From NCBI RefSeq assembly GCF_032362555.1, contig NC_083510.1, positions 4,367,501-4,431,500 on the forward strand: a stretch of 64,000 nucleotides of DNA. Reading direction: 5' to 3'. The translations under genes and the position numbers were made by a program. This DNA comes from Amyelois transitella. Its lineage: Eukaryota > Arthropoda > Insecta > Lepidoptera > Pyralidae. Of the stretch, positions 46,852 to 58,149 are shown one piece after another; positions within the stretch are counted from its first letter, which is position 1, and every line of letters begins with the position of its first letter. The notes below the pieces were generated by a model. The model made no database searches. It had not been told where the DNA came from and worked only from the letters and a program-made list of their open reading frames with translations.

Positions 46852-47694
46852 TTATATATTGTTGACCGATCCTACAAACATTTAAATTTTTTTCAAAATC
46901 AGGTCAACAGCTCGAAAGTTATCGCGTTACAAAGTACAGAAGATACGAGTATGTTAACGCCCCAAATTGATTGGCAGCCTTTTTCCTGTTGTGTCTTCTA
47001 CTGCTGTGCCTTAAATTGATCAGATTTGGTATAGTTTTTACCGCCATCATCTTCATGTCTGACAGTACTATTAATCATTCTGTAGTCTAACAGTAATACC
47101 AACTTGTCTTAGAAATGTTTAATGCACTATTTAGTAACGCTTATTCCGCTGGACTTCTGTTATTAGTATTGTTTCAATTAACCATTGACACGTTTAAGTC
47201 CTAACATAGGTGATAGCCATAACATCCTAAAGAATAACTGCGACATTACTTTATTCAAACATCTTAAGACTTTTTCGTTTAGATTTGTTGGTACGAGTAC
47301 AGTAAGAATTGATACTTAGTGCCAATTATTATTTTCATTCTGTGGATTTTCAAAAATAATGAAAAATAAGAAATATTTCTCGCATCGTATTCCCCTCTAC
47401 TGTATTCTAGTCATAGTCAGACCCATCACCATAGGGAGGATCTTCCTCCTGGCGTTAGTCCCGAGTACATCCTCACCTTTCTGAAGAGAAGTCCTAGGTG
47501 CGCCTTTACGACCGAAATAAATAAGAACCATTTAGATATTACTTTACAGTTTCAGAGCATTTCCATCATGTGAAATTCATGATGGATTCGGGATTAAAAG
47601 TTAATTAAGAAAACAAATATTTTTCTTGAAATTGACTTGTTTAATATAATAAATTAAGTTTGTTTATTTAGTGGTCTACTACTTTGGTGGAGAT

Positions 47695-48650
47695 CTAGTG
47701 GTGGTAGTATTGCAGCGCGGGCGCGGCGTAGGCAGTCTTGAGCAGCACGGGCGCGGCCTTGATGGCGACGGGAGCGGCGGTGGGGGCGGTGTTGTGAACC
47801 ACCGCGTTGAAGCCGTTGTGGTCGTCAGCTGTGTACTCCACGGTCCTGATGGAGCCGTCGGCCTCGTGGAAGGAGTACGAGCCCTTCACGGCGTCGCCGT
47901 CGCGCACCTCCTGCTGGGACTTGTTGTCGCCGGTGTGGCCGTCGGCTACGGAGTAGTTGTACTCGTACTTGGGGTAGGCCTGCAGCAATTACATTTCATA
48001 TTAGTGCTGAATATATACGGATACTTATTATATTGTATGACAGGTGAGAAGGTAAACTTACGACTTCCTCAGCGTGAGCCACAACCTTGGCGACAGGAGC
48101 GGCGTGGTAGGCGACTTGGACGGGGGCGGCGTGGTAAGCGACTGGAGCGGGAGCGGCGTGGTAGGTGACGGCGGCGGGGGCAGCATGGTAGGCGACTGGT
48201 GCGGGGGCGGCGTGGTAGACGGGAGCGGCAGCCACCAGCTTGGCGGCCTGTGGCTGGTCGTGGCGCACGATGCTCTGCGAGGAGACGGCGGCGGCGGAGG
48301 AGTAGTGCACGGGCGCAGGCAGGAGACCAGCCTGGGACACCGCCACCAACGCACACAGGGCTACCAACTACAAAACAAAGAAATATTATATAGTTTATAT
48401 ATTTTCTAAAACTAATAACCCTGCCTCCTCTAGAATGATGAGGACATAACCTGGACAAATGCCAGAGGATAGAATAGTACCTACTAAAGAATATGAATTT
48501 CATTTTGCATAGAAAAAAAATTTACATTTTCTTTTAATAAATGTTTATCGTTTTAATAATTGTAGTTAAAAAAGTAAGGAAGGAGAAAGTAGAATAATAG
48601 AACGAAAAAGGCATATTTTTTTTTTACAATCAACTTACTTTGCTGAACAT
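47695..48650 (-). CDS. CP12: Ala/Pro/His RR-2 cuticular protein with a private promoter
   Basis: Minus-strand exons 48650-48639, 48367-48062 and 47979-47695; same 200-residue product as CP8-CP11. The micro-exon is ATG-TTC-AGC-AAA (Ser by AGC rather than TCC). Intron 1 is 271 bp and unrelated to the 81-bp intron of its mirror partner CP9. The bodies from exon 2 on are nearly the same. The gene thus joins a distinct promoter, exon 1 and intron 1 to the shared body. AATAAA (minus) at 47668-47663. Confidence 0.95.
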
Positions 48651-48681
48651 TTTGAATGTGTCTCTGAAAGGATCAAGTAGT

Positions 48682-48718
48682 GAATGATAAATTACTTGAA
48701 TTTCGATCACGTTTTATA
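48682..48718 (-). promoter_or_regulatory. CP12 core promoter
   Basis: Minus-strand TATAAAA (48718-48712) and initiator TCATTC (48687-48682), in sequence unlike the CP9-CP11 promoters. Confidence 0.7.
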
Positions 48719-49149
48719 CTTGAGTGTGATTCATTCATAACTAAGATGATTGAGAAGCAGTTGAACAAGTCCACATACTATTGACCTTACATTACGTTGA
48801 GAATCGAAACAGTATTGCTTTCACTATACGAATAGTAAGTGTTATACTTTATTAGTTCATGACACAATGAAATAGTTGATTTTTTGTTTAATTGACTAGA
48901 ATTCTCCGAATAGGCTAATCAGTACATCAAACTCAAGAAAATTTACTATGCGACCAACTACGAAATCGTGAAGAAAATATCAGCTGTTTCAAACAAATAG
49001 TACGCACTGCATATACGTAAGAAACAGTTGATTTTATTTTCGCCATTTTGAAGTTGATCCCATAGAAACAATGCGACCAATGAAAGCAATCAGGAAAAGC
49101 TCTCAATGCAAAAAAGCTCAAAAAAAATAAAAAGCTCCAGCCTAAAAGG

Positions 49150-49625
49150 AAGATGTCATTTACTCGTTCTTTTTTCCGGGTTCCGAACTTCAAAGGTAAA
49201 AACGGGACCTTATTACTAAGCCTGTGCTGTCTGTCCGTCTTTCTGTCTCCAGGCTATACTTATCTCATAAACCGTGTAGCTGAAATTTTCACATATTGTG
49301 TATTTTCATTACCGCTGTAACAACAAATAATGCTAACCCCATACGTGTTTTTTTTTCATATTTTTTGCTCAATATTAATAACTGGAAAACGCTTTAAAAT
49401 TCACAGAATATTTACTTGTATACTTATAACCTTTCAAAATAAATAATTAAACAGTAAAGTAATAACTCTCATACAACAAACGTTATTTTAAAGCAATTTT
49501 TTGGTTTATTTTAAGAAATTTGTAGAAATGTGAATATAAAAATAAATATTTAAGTAACGAACGTGATGATGGTATGGATCCCTATTACGCGAGTCCGACT
49601 CGCTCTTGACCGGGTTTTTTAATGC
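49150..49625 (+). repeat. Unclassified interspersed repeat
   Basis: Begins near TTCCGGGTTCCGAACTTC, has CTGTCTGTCCGTCTTTCTG, and ends near GCGAGTCCGACTCGCTCTTG followed by CCGGGTTTTTT. I recognise the end as a common lepidopteran repeat end but cannot assign a family. Confidence 0.5.
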
Positions 49626-49926
49626 TTTATGAAAGTTGCATGCTGAATTCATACAATGATATATTCTGACAAAATTCGATGAAGAATAAGAAAATATCCA
49701 TAATTTGGGCGCAACGTTTTTTTTAGAACTCTTGAATGAAGGTCATAAAACATACGCCAAGACCAAATGATAGTTTTTTTGCATAACATTGTCTAAGTGA
49801 ACAGGCCAATGAGCGAAAGTATCAAAGATTAGAGGGGCAAGGTCGGCGTAATCATAAGCATGTTTGACAACTACCACCACTTTGTATCAATGTATGTATG
49901 CTTCATTGAATAGAATTTGGTGGAGG

Positions 49927-49963
49927 TATATAACCTGATCCTTGCTCAGGACAGATATCATTC
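49927..49963 (+). promoter_or_regulatory. CP13 core promoter
   Basis: TATATAA at 49927-49933 and initiator TCATTC at 49958-49963. Confidence 0.75.
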
Positions 49964-49986
49964 AGTGTTTGATTATTTCTAGCAAA

Positions 49987-50757
49987 ATGTTCTCTAAAGT
50001 AAGTGGCAGTATTCATTTTCAGACTTAAAAAGTGATAAGGATGAAATTTTATGAATAGTGACTAGAAATTAATTCATATATTTCATTTTGCAGTTGGTAG
50101 CCTTGTGTGCTCTGGTGGCGGTGTCCCAGGCCGGTCTTCTTCCCGAGCCTGTACATTACTCCTCCGCCGCCGCCGTCTCCTCGCAGAGCATCGTGCGCCA
50201 CGACCAGCCACAGGCCGCCAAGCTGGTGGCTGCCGCTCCCGTCTACCACGCCGACCCCGCACCAGTCGCCTACCATGCTGCCCCCGCCGCCGTCACCTAC
50301 CACGCCGCTCCCGCTCCAGTCGCTTACCACGCCGCCCCCGTCCAAGTCGCCTACCACGCCGCTCCTGTCGCCAAGGTTGTGGCTCACGCTGAGGAAGTCG
50401 TAAGTTTACCTTCTCACCTGTCATACAATATAATAATCACCCATATATATTCAGCACTAATATTAAATATAATTGCTGCAGGCCTACCCCAAGTACGAGT
50501 ACAACTACTCCGTAGCCGACGGCCACACCGGCGACAACAAGTCCCAGCAGGAGGTGCGCGACGGCGACGCCGTGAAGGGCTCGTACTCCTTCCACGAGGC
50601 CGACGGCTCCATCAGGACCGTGGAGTACACAGCTGACGACCACAACGGCTTCAACGCGGTGGTTCACAACACCGCCCCCACCGCCGCTCCCGTCGCCATC
50701 AAGGCCGCCCCTGTCCTTTTCAAGGCTGCTCCCGCGTTGCAATACTATCACCATTAG
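49987..50757 (+). CDS. CP13: Ala/Pro/His RR-2 cuticular protein, variant of the identical group
   Basis: Exons 49987-49998, 50094-50399 and 50482-50757 give 197 residues. It differs from the 200-residue group by LLPEPV for [11 protein letters not shown] for YHAAP, and a C-terminus [14 protein letters not shown], three residues shorter. DNA is diverged up to about 50,160, then nearly the same as CP8-CP12 through the rest of exon 2, intron 2 and exon 3 to about 50,706, then diverged again. Promoter, exon 1, intron 1 and 3' UTR are its own. AATAAA at 50793. Confidence 0.96.
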
Positions 50758-50929
50758 AACTATTCCAAAGATTATAAACGCTTAGAATGTAAAATAAAAG
50801 AAATATTTATTTCAATATAGGAATCCTTTCTTTTATTTAATTTTGTTAAGCTAGTTTAAATAACATCAGACCATACTGAATTAATATTCATTACGACTAT
50901 CTTTTCTCTCATCATCTTCATCTTCTCTC

Positions 50930-51365
50930 TCTTAGTGATGTTCCCGTTTACCCCACCTCTTTGTTCCGCCTTTGGACCATGATCCTGGATCGAAATAACT
51001 CGATAAACCTAATTTATTTATCATTTGTAATAGTCATATCGTAAAATGCAGTGATATCAGAAGTATTTTGTTATAACAGAGTTTTCAGTCAATGAAGTCA
51101 ATAGTGTAGGTGGCTCTTCGACCGCCAGATTTTCAAGGATATTTAAAAACTACTAAAATGTGATTTGCCATGCTGGTCTTCGGCTGGCTGTTTCTCTTCC
51201 CGTACAGATTGTAAAAGTCAATAAAAAGGAGAATAATTAACTTGGGATTCTTTGAATCTTTATTCCATTATTAAACAGCATACCTACATCTAAACGTGAC
51301 CTTTCATTCTTTTCTAGATTGTTAGCTCTGTCTACCCCATAAATTACAAAGACATGACTATAAGT
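50930..51365. repeat. Decayed repeat C and repeat B pieces
   Basis: Around 50960-51000 GGACCATGATCCTGGATCG (repeat C) and at 51235-51365 TGGGATTCTTTGAATC, GACCTTTCATTC and GCTCTGTCTACCCCATA (repeat B tail). Confidence 0.45.
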
Positions 51366-51578
51366 GTGTACGTATGTTATAATGTAAGTTTGCAAGTGTG
51401 AAATTATATAAAATACCTGTATATTACCCACATCGACTTGTCTGTAGCCCCATATCGATTTTTGGAATAAAGTGAACGTTTTATTCAGGGCAACTTGTGA
51501 CCCGTAGTAAGGTTAACTCTCGTTTGGCAGCTTCCACTACTTACGTATGTATTGTAATTATTTGCTCTGATAAGCGAG

Positions 51579-51615
51579 TATAAAACTGGATCATTTTTAT
51601 TCAAGAATATCATTA
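51579..51615 (+). promoter_or_regulatory. CP14 core promoter
   Basis: TATAAAA at 51579-51585 and initiator TCATTA at 51610-51615. Confidence 0.7.
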
Positions 51616-51645
51616 ACGATCAAGATACAAACCAAAACACCCAAA

Positions 51646-53088
51646 ATGTTCTCAAAAGTAAGTAAAAGTACATCTTTTTTTTTACTTGCTGTAAATGTAT
51701 TATGATCATAAAATTCTGAATATAATTCTGATTCCAATGATCAGCATCATTTTGATAATTTAGTGAGTTATTAGTTCAAATGCAAAAACATGTAAAAGTT
51801 TTCTTCTATTCTGTTAAAGCCGATAAAATTTAACTTTTTCTATTAGATAAATGATGATTATTGCATTCTTCACATAACACTTATACCATGAAACCATTTC
51901 TTTTACAGCTTCTTTCTCTCTGCGCGCTGGTCGCAATAAGCCAGGCAGGTCTCCTAGCAGAGCCTGTCCATTACTCCGAAGCAGTGTCCTCCCAAAGCAT
52001 CATCCGCCACGACGAGCCCCAACAAATCGCCACAAAATACTCATCAGCACCAGTCACCAAGCTATCAGTTTCACCTGTCACCTACCAATCCCCTGTGTAT
52101 TACCAATCTGCACCAGTTAAATACTCTATCGATGCTGCACCTCAGTATACTAAATTGGTCACTCCTGTGACGAAGTATGTCTCAACTCCTGTCGTCGAGA
52201 AGGTGGTCTCCGCCCCGGTGTATCACAGTGCCCCGGCTACGGTGTATCACAGTGCCCCGGTGTATCACAGCGCCCCGGTGACATACAGCGCTCCTGTCCA
52301 ATATTCTGCCCCTGTCGCCAAAGTAGTGGCACATGAACCTGAAATTGTGGTAAGTTTAATAAATAAATATACATATACGGAACATATTACACAGATCGAG
52401 TTAGCCTGAAGCCTGAAGTAAGTTCGAGACTTGTGTTACGAGATATAATACTAACTCAACGATACTATATTTTATAATAACTACTTGTATAGATAAACAT
52501 CCAAGACCTAGGCCAATCAGAAAGAGTCCTTTTCTCATCATGCCCTGGCCGAGATTCGTACTACCGCTGCGCCACAGAGGCCGTCAAGTTTTATTGTATT
52601 GCGTGTTAATTTTAACATCTTATCTTAAAATGTCTTAAAAAAATGCTTGTGCAATTTTGTTTTTTTTCTCTCTCTCTCTCTTTCTCCAAAGTCCACACAA
52701 CGTGATGGTCCAGAAGTTCAACTTTGTAAAGACTTTATAAAAATTTGTCCACAAACCACTCTAATCGTTTTTGTGTCTGAAAAGTGTTCATTTAAGGTTT
52801 CCTTATTTACAGTCTAACGCCAAATATGAGTATTCATATTACGTAGCTGACGACCACACCGGCGACAACAAGTCCCAGCAGGAGGTGCGCGACGGCGACG
52901 CCGTGAAGGGCTCGTACTCCTTCCACGAGGCCGACGGCTCCATCAGGACCGTGGAGTACACGGCTGATGCCCACAACGGCTTTAACGCGGTGGTTCACAA
53001 CACCGCCCCAACTCCAGCACCTGTTCTGGTTAAGACTGCTCCGGTCTTGGTGAAATCAGCACCAGTTCTTCAATACTACAAGCATTAA
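51646..53088 (+). CDS. CP14: Ser/Val/Pro-rich RR-2 cuticular protein
   Basis: Exons 51646-51657, 51909-52349 and 52813-53088 give 242 residues. Signal peptide [17 protein letters not shown], then [24 protein letters not shown] and a linker of YHSAP, YSAPV and TPVTKY repeats, less Ala-rich than CP8-CP13. The RR-2 domain begins [17 protein letters not shown] and the tail is [22 protein letters not shown]. Much of the gene is diverged from CP8-CP13, yet 52854-52961 in the RR-2 exon matches them base for base. Intron 2 is enlarged by a SINE. Codon use outside that patch is less GC-rich. Confidence 0.95.
52369..52585 (-). mobile_element. SINE family A in CP14 intron 2
   Basis: Tail ATTACACAGATCGAGTTAGC at the left, head end CGCTGCGCCACAGAGGCCGT at the right. 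The stretch between the B box and the A box is partly deleted (GGCCGAGATTCG runs straight into TACTACCGCTGCG). A GCCTGAA doubling is seen in the tail. Confidence 0.8.
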
Positions 53089-54540
53089 TTTGAAAAATGT
53101 ACCTGTGATGTAAATGTTAACTGAATATTTATTGCGATTAATAATAAGCTGGATTATTAACATACATCATAGTTTTATTTTTAAATATTGCAGCCTTATC
53201 CATAAGTGTGTACCTTTAGAATAATCAAAATAGAATTTCGGAAAAACATATTCCAAAGAGTTAGAGAAAAACATTAGATACTTTCTTATGATATGTCACA
53301 CTCTCTTATCTTTACGCTTGAATTCGCAAATTCATATAAATTGATTATATCTAAACGGAATGCTGTGATGTCTTTATTTGCAAAAAATACCAATTTCATC
53401 CGCTATTGTATAATGCATTCGTGGCGACGGTCGAATTGTGATATTGGAAAGATAAAGAACTGCAAACCACTCTCTTATAACATTTGGTGTAGGATCGTAA
53501 CTAAAGGGGAAACTGGGGAAAAATAACCTACTATAGCTGATATATTAAAGAAAAAATATTTTTATTATTATAAAAATAAAAAAATAATATGTATGTAGAT
53601 TTGCAAGTATTTTTTTAAGCTTTGCACGATCAGTAAATCTCTGATAGTCTTACAAGGTTGACGGCAAAGGATAAGCACTTAATCTGATTTTTACATTTTC
53701 CTAAGTTAACTAAGATATACGCAGATTTCGAAATAGATTTTGCTCAAATTACGCCTAAACATATTATTTTATTTATTTGGAAAACATACAGTCATATATC
53801 TTGTACAAAATCTCATTTATTTACTTTAGACCATTAACATTTTGTTTGCACAAGTGTAGCAAAATTATTATAAATTTACAACAAGATAGAAATATGGTTT
53901 TATTGGACCGAAATTCTTTCAAAATTTTCGCCTTTACAAGATTAAAGCTTAATAAATCTATAAATTCAGTTTTGTTCTCCCCTTTTGGTACCTACACTCG
54001 AAAAATTTACTCAATGCCTCTTTTGGTGTCGATGGCGATGATACGATAAATAACTTTTTGTGATGGTATTAACATGGACAAGACTTTTAAATGAATTAGT
54101 ATTGAAATAAAACCTTATTCAATCGTTTTCTGACTTTTTAATAACGAAGACATAAATTTCATTTATATTTTATGTTTTACAATATTGGATAAGTTAAGAA
54201 ATATTTTATCAAATGAAGAAAATTATGTGAAATAAAATATTAACAAGAACAGTAGAAAGAACAAAATGAATATAGAACTCTAAGCGTAACTCTATCGGCA
54301 AAAGCTTTTTATAAATAGCGCTACATTGTTAGAAAGAGGAAATATTCTTATTTATTTATAAAGAGAGTTTCAATTTATTTCAGGTATTATTTCTTGAATT
54401 ACCTATTAATATACCCTCTGTACCTTCGAAAAAAGTCCACGTCATGTTAGGTCCACTATATTCTTTCTTGTACATTCTTAAACAACAATGATAGTTGGTT
54501 TAGTTGAAATTTTGATAATTTTATGTAATGGTCATAATTG
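53089..54540. other. Intergenic, no gene seen
   Basis: CP14 3' UTR, then AT-rich DNA. Short frames at 53293-53526 and 53777-54049 have no recognisable domain and no supporting splice or promoter pattern. Confidence 0.5.
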
Positions 54541-54546
54541 GAAAAG

Positions 54547-54585
54547 TATAAAATGGTTTATAGTCCAACAATTTGTTAACAGTTC
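54547..54585 (+). promoter_or_regulatory. CP15 core promoter
   Basis: TATAAAA at 54547-54553; a weak initiator ACAGTTC at 54579-54585. Confidence 0.6.
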
Positions 54586-54629
54586 GCTAGTACTTACTGG
54601 AGGCGGCGGTTCATATCAAATATACCACA

Positions 54630-55886
54630 ATGAGTCAAAAAGTAAATCATAAAACAATAAGCTCTACTTTGTTATTATTATTGTAATCAGTTTACTAATC
54701 CAATATTTCTTTACAGATCCTTTTATTATTAGTTTGCTTCGTGGGATTCAGTCATTCAGTATTTATTGATACTAGTCCAAAATTCAAAGACGATTACGAA
54801 AACTCAAAGGCTTGGCAGTATATCAAAGTTTACCATCCACCTAGTGCAAAATATATGCATACATACGATTTCTATGTAAGTTAATTTCAACAAAACAAAT
54901 AAATTTTTTTGTGCAATAACCTATTGGTATTAATTAAATAATCATTAAGATGAAGAATTGTAAACGGGTGAATAACAATCAATGGTTAATTTACAGGCAT
55001 ACCCAAAATATGAGTTTGAATACGCTGTATCAGACAAGAAGACGGGTGATCATAAACATCATCATGAGCACAGAGATGGAGATAAAGTGAGAGGAGAATA
55101 TAGCTTGGTTGAGGCTGATGGTTCATTGAGGAAGGTGCAGTACAAAGCTGATGATCATAATGGGTAAGTCGAACGTTATTGTTTATAAATATCATTATCG
55201 TTTTTAAAACTTTCCCTTAGTATACGCACATATTATGGTACGTTGTGTTTGTCTTATGAAGAAAATAATACCAACTTCCAGTATCTGCAATATTAATGAT
55301 TTTATTCCTGAACTATTTAATTGTAAAGACCAAATAATTTTTCATCGCCATAATATTTTAATATTCCAGGTTTAATGCAGTCGTTAGCAAATTATATAAT
55401 AAGCATGGAGATAATGCTTTCTCTGTTTTTGATCAGACGAGGGATTTCGGACATGGCGTTAAGATCAACCACTATTTCCCAGGCAAAGATTATTTTTATG
55501 AATCAAAATTAAAACAAACCATTCCTGTAAAAGAAACAGCACAAGAACCTAAAAAAGACAGTGAGCCTAGTAAACTCGAAACCGAAAGCAATGATGAATT
55601 ATCAAAAGCAGTTCCAAACAAAATTGAAGAAGTTGAACATACAACAATCAAAATGGAAGCGGTCGAAATTCCACCTGTGAAAATTATACCAAATGTTGAA
55701 TCAATGGTTATGCCAAATAGTGCGAGCTTGAATTCGGATATAGTGATGATGCCTCTTGTCGAGGAAGCTCCAAAGAAACCAGAAACAAATGAAAGTGAAA
55801 AGACTAGTTCCGAACAACCGAGCTCAGATTCTGAAGTAGCCTCGTCACACTACCGTTATTCCAGAATATATTACGTAGGGTTTTAA
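54630..55886 (+). CDS. CP15: RR-2 cuticular protein with long charged C-terminal tail
   Basis: Exons 54630-54641 (MSQK), 54717-54875, 54997-55163 and 55370-55886 give 284 residues. Signal peptide [18 protein letters not shown], then a short region ([20 protein letters not shown]) with no SSQ block and no Ala/His repeats. The RR-2 domain is canonical ([20 protein letters not shown] ... [20 protein letters not shown] ... GFNAVV) and is split at Gly-Phe as in CP1-CP6. About 160 residues follow it, rich in Glu, Lys, Pro and Ser (for example [20 protein letters not shown]), with an acidic low-complexity stretch ending in [11 protein letters not shown]. This layout, with the charged region after the domain, is unlike all neighbours. 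Confidence 0.93.
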
Positions 55887-55959
55887 AATTAATGTGTACT
55901 ATGGTACTTTAAAATGTTTGTGCATATTGTTTGTAAATTCTGTTAGCTTTTAGATTGTT

Positions 55960-56880
55960 ATTTACTGGAAAATTGTTGTTTACTGGAAAGTTTAATTTTA
56001 AGATGTTGATTTAAAATATATACATATATACTATATTGTTTGACTGATACAGGAATCAAAAGTAAATTTTTAATGATTTTAAATGATTTATTATTTAATT
56101 TTTTCCAACACCATCTATGAAACATATTAAAAAATATATCTGATCGATCAAAAAGCCAAGACGCATAGTTACCTTTCACTATTGTCGCTGCTGACATACA
56201 GTATTAATAAAGCTTACATTGTACAGATGGCGGTAGAGGCTTCATTTCTACATTATTCAATTAACAAAGAAATATATCATAAAGTCCTAAAAATCCCATA
56301 CAACCCTACAAACGAAGCAAGAATAAAATATAAATTCTGAGGCCATGTTTTCCTTGACTGACAATATATCAACGCAAAGCCCAAACCGCTAGGTCAAGAG
56401 ACTTGAAATTTGGCGTATATTTATTTTTATTTTATTTTATTAAAGAAACCAACAGCGTATACATTAAATATTAATACAGTATTAATTTTATGCTATTATA
56501 AAGCCAATGACAGGTTTCTCTTACTATTACTGTAATAAAGTCAATAGTTACTGATGAAGAAAGTACTTATCGCTTAATCAAGACGCAAGTATGTTTTAAG
56601 TCTCTAATTTTAGGTGTGAATAAAAAAGTTAAATTTAACCGAATTGGAATGGCAATCTGTGGAATGAGTGGTTTGAATTGCTTAGATTAATAAATACTCA
56701 TAAAAATTTAATGGAGTGGAATCGAGTAAATAATCCATATATACTAATTTTATAAAGAGATATTAAAAAATAAAAAAAAATAAAAATACAGGTGTAAATC
56801 TATCTCATGCTAGCATGTATGCTTATATGTTTATACATGTGTATATGTACACCCACATAATTTTAACATATTTATAATGA
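55960..56880. other. Intergenic, no gene seen
   Basis: AT-rich DNA downstream of CP15; no exon pattern. A TATATGTTTATACATGTGTATA-like microsatellite stretch lies near 56820-56850. Confidence 0.5.
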
Positions 56881-57950
56881 TACTGTCACTTAATTGCCTC
56901 CAATATTTGTATTTAAATTTAGCTCTGGTGCCTGCAAAGGAAATTTATATGTTCTCACAATTCGCGCTGTAATCACATTTTTTTGCGTATTTAGTTTTAA
57001 ACGCCGGAGAATGAAAAAGGGTGGTCTGACGCGTCCGAGTCAATGGGGTTCGGTAAAAAATGTTGGCAATCAAATCAGGACAATCCAGTCGACCGTTTAC
57101 TATGTCATATAAAATACACATATCGGCGATAGTACGTCGTTGGGCTAGGGTAAGCAAACCATGCGCGCGGCAACTGTCTTCGTATGATTCGTAGGGTCTG
57201 CGGGCACGATAATTAAGATGATTAACAAATGTTTTTTGGATACGTTCTAATTGATTAATGTAAATATTATAGAAGGGAGACCAAATAGGACATGCATATT
57301 CAAGTATGCTTCTGACATAGGTACGCAAAATAAATAACTTTTATGGCAGATAATTGAGAGAACGAATTACAAATGCGCAAAACAAAACCGAGATTTCTAA
57401 AAGCTTTGTTCTTAATATAATTTATATGATCGCAGAGAATCATTTTATTATCAAAAATTACTCTCAAATCTCGAGCAAGTTTAGTTCTGTCTATAACTAC
57501 TCCGTTGAAGCTATAATTGAATATGAAAGGTTTACTTTTACGGTTAAAGCTAATGCATTGACATTTCTTTACATTGACAGTAAGTTTATTGTCCATATAA
57601 TACTTTAGAAGATTGTCAAGATCTCTCTGCATCGATTGACAATCCAAAATATTGGTAACTTTACAATAAATTTTCGTATCGTCTGCGTACATCAGATATT
57701 TTGAATGTTTAAAGCATTCCCCAATGTCGTACAAATAGGCGTTGTACAGTAACGGACCTAAATTTGAGCCCTGAGGGACGCCTGAAACTACTGTAATAAA
57801 ATCTGAACGGTATCCTCCGATCACTACCGCCTGCGAGCGGTTTGCCAAATAAGATTCCACCCATCTTAGTAGACTACCATGGATACCCAGGCGTTGTAAC
57901 TTTTCCAACAAGATGACATGATCCACACGGTTATAGATTCTTTATGCATT
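56880..57950 (-). mobile_element. LINE (non-LTR) reverse transcriptase fragment
   Basis: Minus strand from about 57,940: YNRVDHVILLEKLQRLGIHG, then RT motifs GVPQGSNLGPLLYNAYL and YLMYADDTKIYCKV (the FADD-type catalytic box), then a post-RT tail ILEYACPIWSPFYN ... LERIQKTFVNHL ... LLTLAQRRTIADMCILYD. It belongs to the Jockey/CR1 broad group; clade not resolved. A single frameshift near 57,318 separates the RT part from the tail, and the 5' part (endonuclease, first half of RT) is missing. Confidence 0.85.
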
Positions 57951-58119
57951 CTAGGTATGCACCAAGAGAGGATTTTCCAAAATTCGCGCGGGAACAGTAA
58001 TTCTGGTGATTTTTCATTTAAGGTTGGCGGAGCGGTGGATGTCCATTATTTAAAATATAAATGTATACTATATTATGCAAGCTACTCGTAGGTTGGTTAG
58101 CGGGAAATATAATGACACG

Positions 58120-58149
58120 AAGTGTTCTTTGATCACACAAAGAACACTT
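58120..58149. repeat. Short perfect hairpin
   Basis: AAGTGTTCTTTG and CAAAGAACACTT (12 bp arms) with a 6-nt loop. A second small fold, ATCCAAGG...CCTTGGAT, follows at about 58,178-58,205. Confidence 0.8.

Larger units (their letters stand above)
44092..48367 (-). repeat. Right arm of large inverted duplication (CP12 body to CP11 stop)
   Basis: Read on the minus strand this follows 37853-41686: CP12 exons 2-3, same 3' UTR, same intergenic blocks, CP11 promoter, CP11. It is longer than the left arm mainly through the 906-bp Helitron at 45946. Homology to the left arm ends at the 5' edge of CP12 exon 2. Confidence 0.9.
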
